Source of the DNA: an uncultured Clostridia bacterium
Lineage (GTDB): Bacteria > Bacillota > Clostridia > Lachnospirales > Anaerotignaceae
Direction: 5' to 3'
DNA length: 64,000 bases
Assembly: GCA_945868505.1 (NCBI GenBank)
Contig: CAMBLO010000011.1
Span: 1 to 64,000, forward strand
Position numbers and translations under genes: made by a program. This document shows, in pieces, positions 8,685-16,246 of this stretch (position 1 is its first letter; every line of letters begins with the position of its first letter). The notes beneath the pieces were generated by a model that was not told the DNA's origin, made no database searches, and saw only the letters and a program-made list of their open reading frames with translations.

Positions 8685-8837
8685 ATGGTATATGTATGTC
8701 CTTGTGGTTATGAATACGACCCTGCTGTAGGCGACCCTGCCAATGGTATCGCTCCCGGCACAAAATGGGAAGATGTCCCCGCTGATTGGGTTTGTCCTGA
8801 TTGTGGTCTGGGTAAAGATGCCTTTGATGCGAAATAA
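8685..8837 (+). CDS. Rubredoxin
   Basis: A 50-residue electron carrier not long enough for standard ORF cut-offs. It has the two rubredoxin knuckles CPCGYEYD and [11 protein letters not shown] that bind one iron, with the typical spacing and aromatic residues (W near the middle). AGAGG lies before the ATG. It follows the nitroreductase gene with no terminator between, so both form an operon. It can feed electrons to the superoxide reductase or rubrerythrins encoded nearby. Confidence 0.95.
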   Translation: MVYVCPCGYEYDPAVGDPANGIAPGTKWEDVPADWVCPDCGLGKDAFDAK

Positions 8838-8850
8838 GATTTAAAAATAG

Positions 8851-8890
8851 AAAGGGCAGAGCTGCTTTTGTGGCTTTGTCCTTTTTCTTT
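8851..8890 (+). terminator. Terminator of the nitroreductase-rubredoxin operon
   Basis: AGGGCAGAGC pairs with GCTTTGTCCT (with G-U pairs) and is followed by TTTTCTTTT. Confidence 0.75.
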
Positions 8891-8901
8891 TGGAAAAAAG
8901 A

Positions 8902-8930
8902 GCAAAAAAATTCCCCTGTAAAAACAGGGG
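8902..8930 (-). terminator. Terminator of the first rubrerythrin gene
   Basis: CCCCTG and CAGGGG form the stem; on the minus strand AATTTTTTT follows. Confidence 0.85.
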
Positions 8931-8945
8931 AGGTTGCGTTTTGTA

Positions 8946-9494
8946 TCAGTAATTTTTTGCTACCAGCTGGAAGTAAGCCTGAGGATGTTCGCAAACGGGG
9001 CACATACGGGGCGCCTGTTTGCCTACATGGATGTGACCGCAGTTTGCACACTGCCATACCATGTCGCCATCTCTGGAGAATACCAGACCGCCTTCTACAT
9101 TTGCCAGCAGCTGACGATAACGTTCTTCGTGTTCTTTTTCAATCTTGCCTACAGCATCAAACAGATAAGCGATGTGGTCGAAGCCTTCTTCTCTTGCTTC
9201 CTTTGCGAAGGTTGCGTACATATCTGTCCATTCATAATTTTCGCCCTGGGCTGCATCCAGCAGGTTTTCTGCGGTTGTGCCAACTTCGCCGCCGTGGAGC
9301 AGCTTGAACCAGATTTTTGCGTGTTCTTTTTCGTTCTGGGCTGTTTCCAGGAACAGAGCCGCAATCTGTTCAAAGCCTTCCTTTTTTGCTTTGCTTGCGT
9401 AGTAGGTGTATTTATTTCTTGCTTCGGATTCGCCAGCAAATGCTGTCATCAGGTTTTTTTCTGTTTTTGTGCCTTTGATTTCGTATGCCTTCAT
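8946..9494 (-). CDS. rbr: Rubrerythrin (peroxidase)
   Basis: Diiron peroxidase of 182 residues that reduces hydrogen peroxide with electrons from rubredoxin. The N-terminal four-helix domain carries the ligands in [19 protein letters not shown], the mid-protein Glu region [10 protein letters not shown] and IEKEHEERY; the C-terminal rubredoxin-like domain has CANCGHIH and [11 protein letters not shown]. Length and motif order match classical rubrerythrin. The ATG has AGGAGAA upstream. It has its own consensus promoter with a Fur/PerR-like box and a terminator, so it is monocistronic and probably peroxide-regulated. A paralogue is at 23661-24209. Confidence 0.96.
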   Translation of the reverse strand: MKAYEIKGTKTEKNLMTAFAGESEARNKYTYYASKAKKEGFEQIAALFLETAQNEKEHAKIWFKLLHGGEVGTTAENLLDAAQGENYEWTDMYATFAKEAREEGFDHIAYLFDAVGKIEKEHEERYRQLLANVEGGLVFSRDGDMVWQCANCGHIHVGKQAPRMCPVCEHPQAYFQLVAKNY

Positions 9495-9538
9495 AATAAA
9501 TTCTCCTTTCCTTTTTCATGTTTTCTTTTACTTTTAAA

Positions 9539-9599
9539 TAATAATTATTATCATTTAGTATTTTTTCTTAATTATATCGGTAGATTTTTATTTTGTCAA
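9539..9599 (-). promoter_or_regulatory. Consensus promoter with Fur/PerR-like box for rubrerythrin
   Basis: On the minus strand TTGACA (9594-9599) is followed after 17 bases by TATAAT (9571-9576). Ten to twenty-five bases downstream of the expected start site lies TAATAATTATTATCA on the plus strand (9539-9553), matching 13 of 14 defined positions of the 7-1-7 Fur-family box TGATAATNATTATCA. PerR is the likely owner given the peroxidase gene; this is inference. Confidence 0.75.
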
Positions 9600-9640
9600 G
9601 AAGATTTTGGAAATTTATTCTATTTTAATCGTTCTCTCAG

Positions 9641-9671
9641 AAAAGCAGAGCCTTCTGGATAAAAGCTCTGC
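9641..9671 (-). terminator. Terminator of the arginine operon
   Basis: GCAGAGC and GCTCTGC (9645-9671) form a stem followed on the minus strand by TTTT, 25 bases after the argF stop. Confidence 0.85.
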
Positions 9672-9696
9672 CTTTGTATCTGTTTCATATTTTCAT

Positions 9697-10602
9697 TTAG
9701 CCCAACAGCTTGACCAAAATCGCTTTCTGGGCGTGGAGTCTGTTTTCTGCCTCGTCAAAAATTTCGTTGGCGTGTTCCTCAAATACCTCTGTGGTGATTT
9801 CCTGTTCCCGATAAGCGGGCAGACAGTGCAGCACCATGGCATCGGGCTTTGCCACAGCCATCAGGGTTTTGTTTACCTGATAGCCGGCGAAGGCTTTTTC
9901 TCTTTCCTTCTTTTCTTCCTCCTGACCCATGGAAGTCCAGCAGTCGGTGATGACAACGTCTGCGCCCTTGGCAGCTGTCATAGGGTCATCGGTGATGGAG
10001 AATGTATCGGGGAACTGGGCGGCAAATTCCATGACCATAGGGTCGGGTCGATAGCCTTCGGGAGTGGCAATCTGTACGTTCATGCCTGTTTTCAAGCCGC
10101 CGACGATGAGGGAATTTGCCATATTGTTGCCGTCGCCGATATAGCACAGGGTCAGGCCCTCCAGTGTGCCTTTATGTTCCCGAATGGTCAGCAGGTCAGC
10201 CATAACCTGACAGGGATGGCACAGGTCTGTCAGACCGTTGATCACGGGGATGGAGCCGTATTCCGCCAGCAGTTCCACTTCCTTCTGCTCGAAGGTACGA
10301 ATCATAATACCATCCAGCATACGGCTCATGACACGGGCGGTATCCTGCGTGGGCTCGCCGCGACCAATCTGGGAATCCTTTGCACTAATGAACAGAGCAT
10401 GACCGCCCAGCTGATACATGCCTGTTTCAAAGGAGATACGGGTACGGGTAGAGGATTTTTCGAAGATCATACCCAATGTTTTGCCCTTCAGGAAATGGTG
10501 TTCCTTGCCTTCTTTTACGTACTGTTTCATGGTCGCCGCCAAGTCCAGCAGTTCATAGATTTCTTCTGTGGTGCAGTCCAATAATTTCAAAAAATGCTTC
10601 AT
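9697..10602 (-). CDS. argF: Ornithine carbamoyltransferase
   Basis: Catalyses ornithine plus carbamoyl phosphate to citrulline in arginine synthesis. The 301-residue protein has the carbamoyl-phosphate motif STRTR (residues 51-55), HPCQ (129-132) and the ornithine-site HCLPAYRE near residue 262. The length is typical. It is the last gene of argC-argJ-argB-argD-argF, which argues for the anabolic enzyme, not a catabolic arcB. The start ATG 10602 follows an AGAGAGGAA site. argG and argH are not in this window. Confidence 0.96.
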   Translation of the reverse strand: MKHFLKLLDCTTEEIYELLDLAATMKQYVKEGKEHHFLKGKTLGMIFEKSSTRTRISFETGMYQLGGHALFISAKDSQIGRGEPTQDTARVMSRMLDGIMIRTFEQKEVELLAEYGSIPVINGLTDLCHPCQVMADLLTIREHKGTLEGLTLCYIGDGNNMANSLIVGGLKTGMNVQIATPEGYRPDPMVMEFAAQFPDTFSITDDPMTAAKGADVVITDCWTSMGQEEEKKEREKAFAGYQVNKTLMAVAKPDAMVLHCLPAYREQEITTEVFEEHANEIFDEAENRLHAQKAILVKLLG

Positions 10603-10725
10603 TTATATTTCCTCTCTTTCCGGGGGACTCCGTCCCCTCTCGACCCCTGCAAGGGACACAGTCCCTTGACCCATTATGCAGAAACATTCGTTTCTGCATA
10701 GGGTGGATTATTTATATTTCTGCTA
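10603..10725. repeat. Mosaic stem-loop repeats between argD and argF
   Basis: This gap holds three small palindromes in tandem: GGGGACTCCGTCCCC, AAGGGACACAGTCCCTT and ATGCAGAAACATTCGTTTCTGCAT. The spacer CTCGACCCCTGC recurs in the argJ-argB gap. No gene is visible. Confidence 0.75.
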
Positions 10726-11901
10726 TTATTCAATATTTTCTAACGTATTTTTCAAAATGGATAAGCCCTTTTCCAGTTCTGTCTGGGTGATGCTCAAAGG
10801 GGGCAGCAGGCGCATTTTATGCTTTGCTGTTAGCACCAGCAGGCCATTTTCCATCAATGTATTTACAATGGGTTTTACGTCCACATCCAATTCGATGCCC
10901 AGCATCATGCCCATGCCTGCAACGCCTGTTACATGGGGCATTTTTTCAATCTCCGCTTTTAGGTAATCGCCCTTAGCTGTAACCTCCTGCAGGAAATCCT
11001 CATCCATGCGGTTCAGAATTTCCACTGCCCCTGCGCAGACAACGGGGTTGCCGCCAAAGGTGGAGCCATGATCCCCGGGCACCAGTACATTTTCTGTTTT
11101 TTCGCCGAACAGCACCGCGCCGATGGGCAGCCCGCCCCCAAGGCCCTTTGCGGAGGATACTAAGTCAGGCTGGATGCCGAACTGCTGATAGCTGTAAAAG
11201 GTGCCGGTTCTGCCCACGCCTGTCTGCACTTCATCCACGATAAAAAGGATGTCTTTTTCCTGACAAGCCTGATAAACCGCCTGTACATATTTCTGTTCCA
11301 GAGGCATGACGCCGCCTTCCCCCTGTACCATTTCCATCATGACAGCGCAGACATCGTCGGTCAGCTTGGAAAGGGTATCTTTCACATCGTTGGCCTTTGC
11401 AAAGGAAAAGCCATCCACAAAGGGAAAGAAGAAATTATGATAGGCGGGCTGGCCTGTGGCGGAAAGGGTAGCCATGGTTCTGCCGTGGAAGGAATTTTCC
11501 AGAGCCAGAATGGTGCTTCTGCCTTCGCCGTATTTCTGGAAGGAGTATTTTCGTGCGGCTTTAATGACGCCTTCGTTGGCTTCTGCGCCGCTGTTGCCGA
11601 AAAATACTTTTTTCATGCCGCTTTTTTCGCAGATCAGCTTCGCCGCTTGGGCGCAGGGCTCTGTATAGTACAGGTTGGAGATGTGCTGCAATTTATTGAG
11701 CTGGGCGGTGACAGCCTGCACCCAGCCTGCATCGGCAAAGCCCAGAGAATTTACGCCGATACCACTGGTAAAGTCGATATAGGATTTGCCGGTGGGGTCA
11801 TAGCAGGTGGCGCCGTTGCCATGGTCCAGTGCTACGCCGTAGCGGCTGTAGGTATGGGCAACATAAGCGTCGTCCAATTTTTTGATATCTTCAAAGCGCA
11901 T
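10726..11901 (-). CDS. argD: Acetylornithine aminotransferase
   Basis: PLP enzyme of 391 residues converting N-acetylglutamate semialdehyde to N-acetylornithine with glutamate as amino donor. Class III aminotransferase signatures are visible: NSGAEANEGVIKAARKY, the FHGRTMATLSATG segment, DEVQTGVGRTG with the PLP-binding Asp, and SSAKGLGGGLPIGAV with the Schiff-base Lys. Length fits ArgD. It lies 33 bases after argB in the same direction, so the transcript is shared. Confidence 0.95.
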   Translation of the reverse strand: MRFEDIKKLDDAYVAHTYSRYGVALDHGNGATCYDPTGKSYIDFTSGIGVNSLGFADAGWVQAVTAQLNKLQHISNLYYTEPCAQAAKLICEKSGMKKVFFGNSGAEANEGVIKAARKYSFQKYGEGRSTILALENSFHGRTMATLSATGQPAYHNFFFPFVDGFSFAKANDVKDTLSKLTDDVCAVMMEMVQGEGGVMPLEQKYVQAVYQACQEKDILFIVDEVQTGVGRTGTFYSYQQFGIQPDLVSSAKGLGGGLPIGAVLFGEKTENVLVPGDHGSTFGGNPVVCAGAVEILNRMDEDFLQEVTAKGDYLKAEIEKMPHVTGVAGMGMMLGIELDVDVKPIVNTLMENGLLVLTAKHKMRLLPPLSITQTELEKGLSILKNTLENIE

Positions 11902-11934
11902 GGGAATCCCTTCTTTCGTATAAAAAACAGAGTA

Positions 11935-12804
11935 TTATGCATTGGTAAACATAGTGCCGATCCCTTCATCGGAGAACATTTCGATGAGGATGGAATGTTC
12001 GATTCTGCCATCAATCATCACGGCCTTTTTCACACCGGATTTTACGGCATTTTCCAGACTTTTTACCTTGGGAATCATGCCGCCGCTGATGATGCCTTCT
12101 TCCATCAGGCGGGGGATATCCTCCATGGTGACGCTGGAGATAAGGGAGTCAGAGTCATTCACATCCTGCAGCAGGCCGCGGATATCTGTCAAAGTGATGA
12201 TATTTTCTGCCTGCAGGGCTGCGGCGATTTCTGCCGCTGCTGTGTCGGCATTGATGTTGTAAACATTGCCCTCGGCATCGGTGCCCACGGTGGCAATGAC
12301 GGGGATATAGCCGTGGTGGATGGCATGGTTGATGGGGGCAACATTGATTTCCGTGATATCACCCACAAAGCCGTAATCACCCTCCAGCTTTTTGGCATGA
12401 ATCATGCCGCCGTCAATGCCGCACATACCGATGGCCTTTCCCCCAAGCTGACCGATGAGGGAGACTAAATCCTTATTGGTCTTGCCGGAAAGCACCATCT
12501 GGACGACTTTTGCCGTTTCTTCGTCCGTATAACGCAGACCGTCTACGAACTTGGAGGGGATATCCAGACGTTTCAGCATACTGCTGATTTCGGGGCCGCC
12601 GCCGTGGACCAAAACCACGTTGATGCCGACCAAAGAAAGCAGGATAATATCGCTCATCACGGCTTTTTTCAGCATGGGGTGGATCATGGCGTTGCCGCCG
12701 TATTTTACCACAACGGTTTTGCCGTTATATTTTTGGATGTAAGGCAGGGCTGCGGTCAGCACCTTTGCCTTCAAGCTATTCATATTCGTATTCATATCTT
12801 CCAT
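11935..12804 (-). CDS. argB: Acetylglutamate kinase
   Basis: Phosphorylates N-acetylglutamate in the second step of the acetylated arginine pathway. The 289-residue amino-acid-kinase fold shows VVVKYGGNAM, LVHGGGPEIS and the C-terminal GGMIPKVKS ATP-site motif. The long N-terminal helix (residues 1-20) is the type seen in hexameric, arginine-inhibited kinases, so feedback inhibition by arginine is likely. The frame is open farther upstream, but ATG 12804 is preceded by GAGGAAGG and matches the family start. Confidence 0.95.
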   Translation of the reverse strand: MEDMNTNMNSLKAKVLTAALPYIQKYNGKTVVVKYGGNAMIHPMLKKAVMSDIILLSLVGINVVLVHGGGPEISSMLKRLDIPSKFVDGLRYTDEETAKVVQMVLSGKTNKDLVSLIGQLGGKAIGMCGIDGGMIHAKKLEGDYGFVGDITEINVAPINHAIHHGYIPVIATVGTDAEGNVYNINADTAAAEIAAALQAENIITLTDIRGLLQDVNDSDSLISSVTMEDIPRLMEEGIISGGMIPKVKSLENAVKSGVKKAVMIDGRIEHSILIEMFSDEGIGTMFTNA

Positions 12805-13070
12805 AAATCCTTCCTCTTTCCGGGGGACGCTGTCCCCTCTCGACCCCTGCCAGGGCATCTGGTCAAAGCATCTTCCCTTCGGGAAGACGGCTTCGCCGCC
12901 GCCTTAATCTTGGCGGTGCTCACACCCTTGCCCTGATACTTCGCAAAACTGCGTTTTGCGATGGGGGGCTTATCCTTTGAATTCCTTTTGCATGAACATG
13001 TATATGTTCATGCGGTATCGGGTTCCAAGGGAGTGACTCCCTTGGTGGGGTGCAGGGGCAAAGCCCCGCA
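12805..13070. repeat. Mosaic stem-loop repeats between argJ and argB
   Basis: A 266-base gap inside the operon is packed with palindromes: GGGGACGCTGTCCCC, CTTCCCTTCGGGAAG, GCAAAACTGCGTTTTGC, CATGAACATGTATATGTTCATG, CCAAGGGAGTGACTCCCTTGG and GCAGGGGCAAAGCCCCGC. No coding potential or promoter is evident. Confidence 0.75.
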
Positions 13071-14288
13071 TCAAGTGCGGTAGTCGCCGTTGATTTTGAC
13101 GTAATCGTAGGTCAGGTCGCAGCCCCAGGCTGTTGCGGTTGCATCCCCCTGCTTCATGGCAATCTCAATGTGAATCTCTTCCTCCAGCAGGATTTCCTTC
13201 GCCTTATCCTCGTCAAAGGCAACACCTGCGCCGTTTTCGCAGACCAAAATACTGCCCTTGGGGGAGGAAATATCCACCTGAATGGTATCTACGGCAAAAT
13301 CGCCTTCTGTATAGCCGATGGCGCACAGGATTCTACCCCAGTTGGCATCAGCACCGAACATGGCCGCCTTTGTCAGACTGGATGTGATGACAGATTTTGC
13401 AATTGCCTTTGCCAGAGGGATAGTCGGTGCGCCGGTTACGGTACATTCCACTAGTTTCGTTGCCCCTTCGCCATCGCCGGCAATTTTTTTTGCCATGGAG
13501 GTGCAGATTTCCTTAACTACTTTTACGAACAGGTCGAAATCCTTGCCTACTTTGTCGATCACGGGGTTTTCTGCCATGCCGTTTGCCATGATGGAAACCA
13601 TATCGTTGGTGGAGGTATCGCCGTCTACGCTGACCATGTTAAAGGTATCGTCCACCGCCAGCTTCAGGGCTTTTTGCAGCATCGGTGTGGTGATGGCTGC
13701 GTCGGTGGTCAAAAAGCCCAGCATGGTTGCCATATTGGGGTGAATCATGCCGCTGCCCTTTGCCATGGCGCCGATTTTTACGGTTTTTCCGCCGATTTCG
13801 ATTTCATAAGCCTCTTCCTTGGGCTTGGTATCTGTTGTCATAATCGCTTCCACAGCATCCAGATTGCCTGTTTTAGACAGGATAGGTGCCAGTGCGGCAA
13901 TGCCTTTTGCAATGGGCTCGATGGGCAATACCTGCCCGATGACCCCGGTGGAGGCAACGATGATATCCTCCGGTTTCAGGTTCAAAGCCTTTGCCGCCAG
14001 TTCGCACATCATCTGGGCTTTTTCCACGCCGTCGGCGTTGCAGGTATTGGCGTTGCCGCTGTTGCAGACCATTGCCTGAGCCATGCCGTCGGCGATATTT
14101 TTTCTGGTGACGGTGATGGGTGCGCCGTAGACCTTATTTTGGGTATAGACCGCTGCTGCGTTGCAGGGCTTTTCGCTGTAGATCATGGCGATATCTTTTT
14201 TATCTGTGTTATTTGTTTTTACACCGCAGTGCAGGCCGCTGGCGGTAAAGCCTTTGGGGGCGGTCACGCCGCTATTTATCTTTTGCAT
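13071..14288 (-). CDS. argJ: Glutamate N-acetyltransferase / amino-acid N-acetyltransferase
   Basis: The 405-residue ArgJ recycles the acetyl group from N-acetylornithine to glutamate and often also makes N-acetylglutamate from acetyl-CoA. The self-cleavage site is seen in KGSGMIHPNMATMLGF, where the Thr of ATML becomes the N-terminal nucleophile of the beta chain. The C-terminus DLTYDYVKINGDYRT is typical. ATG 14288 follows AGGAGG; an upstream in-frame ATG has no ribosome site. As no argA is present and argC, argB and argD adjoin, the cyclic pathway is encoded. Confidence 0.95.
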   Translation of the reverse strand: MQKINSGVTAPKGFTASGLHCGVKTNNTDKKDIAMIYSEKPCNAAAVYTQNKVYGAPITVTRKNIADGMAQAMVCNSGNANTCNADGVEKAQMMCELAAKALNLKPEDIIVASTGVIGQVLPIEPIAKGIAALAPILSKTGNLDAVEAIMTTDTKPKEEAYEIEIGGKTVKIGAMAKGSGMIHPNMATMLGFLTTDAAITTPMLQKALKLAVDDTFNMVSVDGDTSTNDMVSIMANGMAENPVIDKVGKDFDLFVKVVKEICTSMAKKIAGDGEGATKLVECTVTGAPTIPLAKAIAKSVITSSLTKAAMFGADANWGRILCAIGYTEGDFAVDTIQVDISSPKGSILVCENGAGVAFDEDKAKEILLEEEIHIEIAMKQGDATATAWGCDLTYDYVKINGDYRT

Positions 14289-14504
14289 ATCGATTCCTCC
14301 TTTTTTCTTGAGGACGCTGTCCTCAAACTCCTGCAAGGGGGATAATCCCCCTTGACCCTTATTCGCCATCAAACTGCGTTTGATGGAAGAAAGGGATAGA
14401 GATAATTTACCAAATTATATTCCGCAAAAAACGCTAGTTTTTTGCAAATCCGGGGTTGAGGGGGCGGTGCTCCCTCACGGGGTTTGGGGCAGAGCCCCAA
14501 GGTT
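14289..14504. repeat. Mosaic stem-loop repeats between argC and argJ
   Basis: Contains GAGGACGCTGTCCTC, AAGGGGGATAATCCCCCTT, CCATCAAACTGCGTTTGATGG, GCAAAAAACGCTAGTTTTTTGC and GGGGTTTGGGGCAGAGCCCC. The layout resembles the other two gaps of the operon. Nothing codes for protein here. Confidence 0.75.
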
Positions 14505-15434
14505 TTAAATCAACCCGGTTGTTTCGTCAAGTCCTAATACGATGTTCATGTTCTGTACCGCTGCGCCGGAGGCACCCTTGCCCAGATTATCAAACACGCT
14601 GATGAGGGTCATCCGCTCGTCATTGCCTTCCAAATACAGCTTCAATTCGTTGGTATCCCTGAGGGGATTGGACGCCAGAAAATTGGTCTCCTCTGTCCCT
14701 ACGCTGATGAGTTTTGCATCCTTATAATAGTCTTTCAGCATCCCCAGCAGTTCTTCCATTGTCACCTTCTTTTGAAATAAGGAAGCAATCAGGGGGATGC
14801 AGGTCGCCATGCCGCTGTAATAATCCCCCACGATGGGGCAGAAAACAGGGGGCGCATCAATGCCTGTCACGTGCTGCATTTCCGGTAGGTGCTTATGCTT
14901 TTGGCTCAGGCCATACTGTCTGGGGCTGTCGAAAAGGATAGGTCTGTCTGCCGCCTCGTAATCGGCAATCATAGCCTTGCCGCCGCCGCTGTAGCCCGTC
15001 AGGCTATGGGCGGTCAGGGGATAATCCTTACCGATGATACCCATTTCCACCAGCGGATACACCGCCGCGATAAAGCCTGTGGCGTGGCAGCCGGGGTTGG
15101 CAATCCGTTTAGAGTTTTTGATTTTTTCCCGATGGGCGGGAGAAAGTTCGGGAAAACCATAGACCCAATCGGGGTCAACTCGATGGGCTGTGCTGGCATC
15201 AATGATGCAGGTATTGGGGTTTTCCACCAGCTTTACCGCCTCTTTTGCCGCATCATCGGGCAGGCAAAGGAACACCACTTCCGCTTCGTTCATCAGTCTC
15301 TTTCGTTCGGCTTCATCTTTTCTCAGTGCTTCGCTGATGAGTAAAATTTCAATGTCCTTATGTTTTTCCAGCTTATGGCGGAGCTGCAGGCCTGTTGTGC
15401 CTGCCTGTCCGTCGATATACACTTTATGTTTCAT
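14505..15434 (-). CDS. argC: N-acetyl-gamma-glutamyl-phosphate reductase, type 2
   Basis: NADPH-dependent reductase for the third step of arginine synthesis. The 309-residue protein has the N-terminal Rossmann motif (GQAGTTGLQLRHKL), the catalytic Cys in NPGCHATGF, and SLTGYSGGGK. The short length and the CHATG context match the type 2 family rather than the ~345-residue type 1 common in Firmicutes. The ATG 15434 aligns with family starts; the longer frame upstream runs into the promoter. First gene of the arg operon. Confidence 0.93.
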   Translation of the reverse strand: MKHKVYIDGQAGTTGLQLRHKLEKHKDIEILLISEALRKDEAERKRLMNEAEVVFLCLPDDAAKEAVKLVENPNTCIIDASTAHRVDPDWVYGFPELSPAHREKIKNSKRIANPGCHATGFIAAVYPLVEMGIIGKDYPLTAHSLTGYSGGGKAMIADYEAADRPILFDSPRQYGLSQKHKHLPEMQHVTGIDAPPVFCPIVGDYYSGMATCIPLIASLFQKKVTMEELLGMLKDYYKDAKLISVGTEETNFLASNPLRDTNELKLYLEGNDERMTLISVFDNLGKGASGAAVQNMNIVLGLDETTGLI

Positions 15435-15511
15435 AGGGCCGTCCTTTCTTTTGTATGGTCTTAGGTTTATCTGAAATGCCTGTAGATTCAAGGAATCAGT
15501 GATTTATATTT

Positions 15512-15539
15512 ATTATATACCGCTGGAAAGTGAAGTCAA
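15512..15539 (-). promoter_or_regulatory. Promoter of the arginine operon
   Basis: Minus strand TTGACT (15534-15539), a 16-base spacer and a perfect TATAAT (15512-15517), leading into argC about 70 bases downstream. Confidence 0.75.
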
Positions 15540-15545
15540 TAAAAA

Positions 15546-15589
15546 TATGCATAATTATGCAATTTTAGCGCATTGCAAAAAAATGCAGC
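15546..15589. promoter_or_regulatory. Tandem ArgR-type ARG boxes
   Basis: TATGCATAATTATGCAAT (15546-15563) fits the 18-bp ARG box pattern TNTGNATWWWWATNCANW throughout, with a perfect 14-bp palindromic core. A weaker second copy (15572-15589, core TGCAAAAAAATGCA) follows. Both lie just upstream of the -35 element of the arg promoter. Arginine-dependent control by ArgR/AhrC is inferred; argR is not in the window. Confidence 0.78.
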
Positions 15590-15863
15590 AAAAATGGAAA
15601 AAATACACAGAAAAATGCACAAAATCAGCAAAAAATAGCTTGTACCGTTTTGTGCATGATACGTGGAAATGAATAATTCTGTTTTAGAATTTCAGGCGGA
15701 CGGTGCGGTTTGTGTATTGCATACAGTAAATATGCAGTATAATCAAGAATATATACATAAACGGGGCAGGCGGGAGGGTATCCGCCAGCCGGGGAAAAAG
15801 ACAGCCACGGCCTCTGCAAAATCTACAATAAATCTGAAAATTTCGGCTTTTTTGCAGAAAGGC

Positions 15864-15892
15864 TTGACTTTATCAATCGGGTATGTTATGAA
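15864..15892 (+). promoter_or_regulatory. Promoter of the lysine riboswitch transcript
   Basis: TTGACT-N17-TATGAA places the start site about 30 bases before the riboswitch aptamer. Bases 15590-15863 hold no gene that I can support. Confidence 0.6.
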
Positions 15893-15930
15893 TGAAGAGT
15901 GGTCTGGCGCAACGTCAGACAACAATATAA

Positions 15931-16091
15931 GATAGAGGTGCGATGCCGATGAGTACTCCTCCGAAAAGCCCCGGGCGGCGGGGGGATGGAAAGGCGGCGT
16001 TGCCGAAGCGGTTTTCTCTGCCCAAGGGGGGTCTGCCGCTGGGACATTGCAAAAAATGTAATGTACTGTCACTTATGTGGAGCGCTATCGG
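15931..16091 (+). ncRNA. Lysine riboswitch (L box) aptamer
   Basis: The conserved L-box landmarks occur in order: P1 strand GATAGAGGTGCG, AGTACTCCTCCG, GGATGGAAAGGCGGCGTTGCCGAAG, CTGCCGCTGGG, CTGTCACTTATG and the closing GGAGCGCTATCGG pairing with P1. It is followed by an intrinsic terminator and a transporter gene, the standard arrangement for lysine-repressed transport genes: lysine binding should favour termination. Confidence 0.92.
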
Positions 16092-16121
16092 AAACTTGCA
16101 GTATAAATGATTTATGCTTAT

Positions 16122-16150
16122 AAGACCGTGCCTTCGCATGGTCTTTTCTT
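16122..16150 (+). terminator. Riboswitch-controlled terminator
   Basis: AGACCGTGC-CTTC-GCATGGTCT followed by TTTCTT. It lies between the lysine aptamer and the transporter gene and is the likely expression platform. Confidence 0.85.
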
Positions 16151-16246
16151 ATGTTTCCGTTTTGCATCCGTCTGGATGGGAACGGCGCTGTTATTATCTC
16201 ATTATTCTTATTATTTTTATTCTAAATTCCTGAAAGGAGAAGGGTT

